Positions 60,200 through 64,000 of a stretch of 64,000 bases of DNA are shown piece by piece. Source of the stretch: Schizochytrium sp. CCTCC M209059 (taxonomy: Eukaryota; Sar; Bigyra; Thraustochytrida; Thraustochytriidae); assembly GCA_000818945.1 (NCBI GenBank), contig KN805422.1:62001-126000 (forward strand). The letters run 5' to 3'. A model generated the notes under the pieces. It saw nothing but the letters and a program-made list of their open reading frames with translations, did not search any database and was not told where the DNA came from. A program made the position numbers and the translations under genes. How positions within the stretch are numbered: position 1 is the stretch's first letter; every line of letters begins with the position of its first letter.

Positions 60200-61635
60200 T
60201 GTCTACACGCACGCGCGCAGGCGTGTGCGTGTAGACGTGCTGGCGCCACGTCCGGGCATCGCTTCCTTCAGTGGACTGACTGAATGTGGATGCACAGCTC
60301 GCCGACATTCGCGGCGCCCTGATCCGGCAAGAGGAAACCATTATCTTTGCGCTAATCGAGCGCTCGCAGTTTGCTCGTAACAAGGTGTGCTATGAAAAAG
60401 GCGAGTCCGAAGTGCTGCGCGCCCGCGTGAGCACCCAGGGCGCCTCCATGCTGGACCCGAACCTCTCCTTCATGGAGCATTTTCTTGTAGAGACCGAAAC
60501 GCTGCACGCCAAGCTGGGCCGCTACAGCAGCCCTGACGAGAACCCCTTTTTTGGGGGCCTTCTCCCGAACAGCATCGTGAGCGCAAGCTCGAGCAAGAGC
60601 CCTCTCAAGCCCAACCTTATCAACATCAATCGCGAGGTGAGCAACGTGTACGTGTCCAAGATTCTCGACGAACTGTGTGCTTCCAACGATAGTGAAGATG
60701 ACGGCGAATACGGTTCGACATGCTCGTGCGATATTGCTGTTTTGCAAGCGCTCTCAAAGCGCATTCACTACGGCAAGTTTGTGGCCGAGGCCAAGTTCCA
60801 GGCGGAACGCGAGCGCTTCAGCAAAATGATTGCCGAAAACGACTCGGAGGGCATCATGGACGCTCTCACCAACATCACCGTCGAGGATGCCGTAGTGGAG
60901 CGTGTGCGCACAAAGGCGTCCCGCTACGGTACGGATGGCGCCGAGGGTGACCACACGAACGCGTACAAGGTGAACCCGGACGTAATTGCTCGTCTCTATC
61001 GCAACTACCTGATCCCGCTCAATAAGGACGTCCAGGTAGCGTACCTTTTGCAGCGCCTCGATCGCCCGGCTGTGGCCATCGTTAGCGACGACAGTGACTC
61101 GATGGCATCTTCGGCAGCGCGAACACGCTTTGTGGATGTCAAGGACAGCAACTTTCTCAGCTGCGGCACGGTCGAAGAGGCTTTTCTTGCTGTGGCACGC
61201 AATCAGGTCGGCTTTGGTCTGGTTCCAATCCAGCGCGCGTCAACTGGATTCTGCAAGGAGACCCAGCGCGCTCTTCTTGCCTCAAACCTCAAGGTGTGTG
61301 ACCTCGTTCACTATGTTGATCCGGAGGATTCAACGAGGTGGGAGCGTTTCTATGTCATTAGTCCTACCGAGTCCACCCTGGGTGAGGGCAAGTCCCACGT
61401 CGTGGCCTTTTTTGGCGTGGCACACAAGCCAGGAGCTCTTATTGAGTCGCTTCGGGCTCTCGATGCGGTCAATCTCTCCTGTCTGGAGAGCATGCCGCAG
61501 CCTGCAGGCGCCTCATCCGAGTATGCATTCTTTTGCGAGATCGAGAGCAAGCAGCTGGACAACGCTGCGTTGCGCACGGCCCTTGAAAAGCTTGACGCTG
61601 CAACTCCCTTTATGCGCGTTGTTGGCGCGTACTAA
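59995..61635 (+). CDS. Chorismate mutase (yeast Aro7 type) fused to a degenerate prephenate dehydratase and ACT domain
   Basis: Model join(59995..60015, 60298..61635), 452 aa. The large frame has no ATG at its start: an in-frame stop lies at 60277-60279. A 7-codon exon (METLPLK) ending at a GTACGT donor, spliced to the CAG at 60295-60297, gives METLPLK-LADIRGALIRQEETI, matching the Aro7 N-terminus. Chorismate mutase blocks: EETIIFALIERSQFARN, ENPFFGGLLP, ININREVSNVYVSKIL, GSTCSCDIAVLQALSKRIH, YGKFVAEAKFQ, DVQVAYLLQRLD. It converts chorismate to prephenate. Next, FLSCGTVEEAFLAVARNQVGFGLVPIQ resembles lobe 1 of prephenate dehydratase, but the chain jumps to RWERFYVISPTE (equivalent of the TRF strand), so about 80 residues are missing and the catalytic Thr is Glu. 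The ACT domain follows (AFFGVAHKPGALIESLRAL; SCLESMPQP), a Phe-sensing module in dehydratases. An AATAAA lies 25 bp after the stop. Confidence 0.85.
60016..60297 (+). other. Intron of the chorismate mutase fusion gene
   Basis: 282 bp, phase 0, donor GTACGT, acceptor GCACAG. Contains the ACGC array at 60159-60199. The in-frame stop just before the acceptor requires the intron. Confidence 0.85.
60159..60199 (+). repeat. (ACGC)n microsatellite inside an intron
   Basis: About ten ACGC units within the 282-bp intron of the chorismate mutase fusion gene. Confidence 0.95.
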
Positions 61636-61900
61636 GTAAATCGTTTTTGGAGCGAAAAAATAAAAGCGCGAACGATCGATTGACTGGCTCAATCGAACCT
61701 CTTCCTCTATAGCTTATTCTTTATTCAAAGAATGACCACATCAAAATCAACATGAATGGGCACGTAGTAAAGATCTCGTAACTGTTAGCGCCTCTCTTAT
61801 TGTCTTGATAACTTTTCTCACTCTTGACTTGTGCAAATCTATCCATGTGCATGGCGCTTTCGGCATTCTTTTCTTTTCTAGTTGGTGTGGGTATACAAAC

Positions 61901-63214
61901 TTAGACGACGTCTGTGGTCTCGTCGTAACTGTCAGGTGCATATGAGGCAGCGTTTGTGGCTGCACTCAAACCGGTTTTCGCTACGTTTTCAACGCCCCGA
62001 TTCGATGAATGCTCTTGCTGATATTGACGCATGCGATTCGCCGTCGAAATGGGGGCCATCGAAAGCGGTGTTTCTCCGGCGGCGTCTTCGAGTGTCGGGT
62101 CCGCCCCTGCGGCCAAAAGACGCATGCAGATATCTTCGCGCTTGAACATAGCCGCCAAATGTAAGACAGAAACATTCTGACCGTCCTTGGCAGTAGCGAG
62201 CGTTGGGTTCGAAGACAAAATCCTTTCCACAAGGCTCAGATCTCCAGCTTTAACAGCATTGCGCAGTGCTGCTGCATCGCTATCCATAGTTCCACTCTCG
62301 TTGGCGTCCGCGGCGATAGAGAGGTTGTTCATCCGCTGCATGGCTTCCCCCGACGATGTCCGCTGAACGGGCCGGCGAGCTGGAACGCGAGGTTTGGCCT
62401 TGCCTGCTTTGCCTACAGAATGTCGGTCTCCTCGCGCGCGAGGAGAGCCAGCACGGCTTGACGTATGCGTTGGTGCTGGCACGTCTAGTAAATAGGAAAG
62501 CGGGTCATCGGCATCGGGGGGTGGAGGAGGCGGCACAAAATTTTCTGGATACCGATGCGACAAGCGCATTCCGTCGAGGCTTTCGTCGTCATCAAAAACG
62601 TCATTACTGTCTTGGCTGTTTCTCGCGGTATCCGTTCTTTCTCCCTGCTCCGTGTCAAAGTCAACCTCGTCTTCTTCGATGGTTGCAGTCGAACACGCCT
62701 CGGCGTCTGGTGCGCCCCCGAGTCCTGCACTAGGTGGCGTAGCTGCTGTTGCTGATGTGGCAGCGAAGGCACCAGCACCACCTTGGGCGGAGCTGGCGAG
62801 CGCGGCAGTGGCCCCTGTCGCATTGTTCCTTTTGCTTGCTTGAAGACGCGGGGGTGATCGAATGGCCGTCTGAATTTGCGAAATCCAGTTCTGGCGATCC
62901 TCTTCGCTGAGAGCGCAAAAGATCAAGTCCTGATTTTTGGCGGTCCTAATTTGAAGCGTGAATCTCTTGCTTTGGTCTGGAACACTCACTGATGCAACTT
63001 GAGCGCCAATGAGGGGAATCTCTCCGCGCGCAATCTTGCTCGTTTGGCTTTCATAATAGCACAGTGTTCGACCTCGGATCCGGAAATACCGCGAGTTCCA
63101 ATTTTTGAGCCATTCTGATTTCTTGAGCATCGGGCCTTCAAATGTGCACGCCTTTTCCCACGGCGCCCGCACGCCGATCGGAACTCTTCGTTGCGCTTGT
63201 TGTTGTTGTTGTTG

Positions 63215-63254
<40 letters not shown>

Positions 63255-63355
63255 CTACTGACCCCTTGCGCAAAGGCTTGTGCACCGGCGCCACCGAGGC
63301 CCCTTTGCTGCGCCTCCTGGCCAAATGCCCCGTCGCTGCTAGGGAAGCCCTGCAT
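61901..63355 (-). CDS. PH-domain and ankyrin-repeat protein with poly-Gln tract
   Basis: 484 aa. N-terminal about 35 residues lead into a poly-Gln run (CAA/CAG codons, 63200-63250 on the plus strand). A pleckstrin-homology domain follows: FEGPMLKKSEWLKNWNSRYF, RIRGRTLCYYES, IPLIGAQVASV, KRFTLQIRTAKNQDLIFCA and the invariant Trp in EEDRQNWISQIQTAI. The middle is Ala/Ser/Pro-rich and acidic (PPPPPPDADDP). Near the C-terminus are about two ankyrin repeats (DAAALRNAVKAGDLSLVERI; VSVLHLAAMFKREDICMRLL; GADPTLEDAAGETPLSMA). PH domains bind phosphoinositides or proteins at membranes and ankyrins bind proteins, so it is probably a signalling or trafficking adaptor; partner unknown. Intronless; the first ATG is used. 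Confidence 0.88.
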
Positions 63356-64000
63356 CGCCGTCTTTTACGGCTCGCTGCCCAAACTCTGCGCGCCCTCCTC
63401 CCCCTCCCACCTTCGCACGAGCGTCTCGCACGTCTGCACGCGCGCACGCGCGCAAGAGTTTTGGGCGGAAAAGGATATCGCCTCGGCCCGCTGCCGCCGC
63501 CGTCAACGATAAAAAGACCCAAGCACTTCTCAGGGCATTTGGGTCTCTTTTCCTCTTCCTGTCCTGTTCTCCCCCAAATGCGAAAATCCGAAAACTCCTG
63601 CTCGCCCACGCAGGAGCGTTGTTGCAAACGTCGCGACGCGGTGTAGAGCGTGAAGACGGGCCCCCGCGGAGATTGCTCGCGGACGCCGAGGCCGCGCGAG
63701 GGACTCGCGGGGCTCGCTCTCGCGTGATCGGAGAAGAAACTGTTTCAAACGCCTAATTCAAACCTGCAATCCTTCCTCCCTTCGCATCCGTAATACAACA
63801 CAACTCGCAGAGACTCGCCAGCGCAGGGCCCGCTGCGCGCGAGGCCCGGGCACGCGCGGGCGGGCGGGTCGCCCGGCCACCGAGACGGCGGCGTCCTGAG
63901 CGGCGACCGTCCACCGCTTCAAAGCGCAAAGCGCAGCGCTCGCCTCGAGCAGCAGCGCAAGCGAGTTCGCGACGTCGGCAGCGAGGAAGACGCTGCTCTC
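63356..64000. other. Gene-free right end of the window
   Basis: Upstream region of the PH/ankyrin gene, then extremely GC-rich sequence. Frames on both strands are Arg/Ala-rich shadows. A gene could begin beyond 64000, but nothing is supported here. Confidence 0.55.

Overview
The window reads as nuclear DNA of a eukaryotic protist, most likely a thraustochytrid or other labyrinthulomycete stramenopile. The basis is the mix of eukaryotic genes (TFIIF-alpha, a bromodomain/NET protein, ROK1/DDX52 helicase, mitochondrial DnaJ, TANGO2, AAAP transporter, PH/ankyrin protein), high GC, very few introns with GTACGT-type donors, Ser/Gln/His homopolymer tracts, and gene-free stretches full of tetra- and pentanucleotide microsatellites (ACGC, AAGC, AGCC, GGCGA, TCTTG, GCAAT). 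The clade is an inference. Two runs of N (6291-6641 and 25846-25871) are assembly gaps. I saw no convincing tRNA, rRNA, CRISPR array or transposon.

Layout. 1-2.7 kb: 3'-truncated TFIIF-alpha and a three-exon bromodomain/NET gene, both minus. 2.7-7.1 kb: repeat-rich spacer. 7.1-8.7 kb: unrecognised His/Gln-rich protein, possibly a DNA-binding protein. 9.3-13.2 kb: DDX52/ROK1 helicase (minus) divergent from a MalY/PatB-type PLP enzyme (plus).

13.4-29.3 kb: a nitrate-assimilation cluster. It contains a uroporphyrinogen-III methyltransferase (first committed step to siroheme), an NRT2/NarK nitrate transporter, a siroheme nitrite reductase with a C-terminal Rieske domain, and a Mo-cytochrome b5-FAD nitrate reductase. 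Together these import nitrate, reduce it to nitrite and then ammonium, and start making the cofactor the nitrite reductase needs. Both reductases carry a partial tandem duplication of their own 3' end just downstream of the stop.

30-41.6 kb: a polytopic membrane protein with a VTT/DedA-like stretch, a mitochondrial type I DnaJ, an AAAP amino acid transporter and TANGO2, separated by repeat-rich spacers.

42.6-55.9 kb: one intronless 13.4-kb reading frame for a trimodular non-ribosomal peptide synthetase (about 4,454 aa). The order is degenerate C, A, T, C, A, T, C, A, T, then a terminal thioester reductase split by a Ser-rich insertion. The predicted product is a tripeptide released reductively as an aldehyde or alcohol. 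The first two A domains are near-copies of each other; the third is different. This is the most unusual system in the window.

56.5-63.4 kb: a repeat protein of unknown function whose repeats pair TPTP sites with KRxLL motifs; a yeast-type chorismate mutase fused to what looks like a half-deleted prephenate dehydratase plus an ACT domain (start exon recovered through a 282-bp intron); and a PH/ankyrin protein. The end of the window is gene-free GC-rich sequence.
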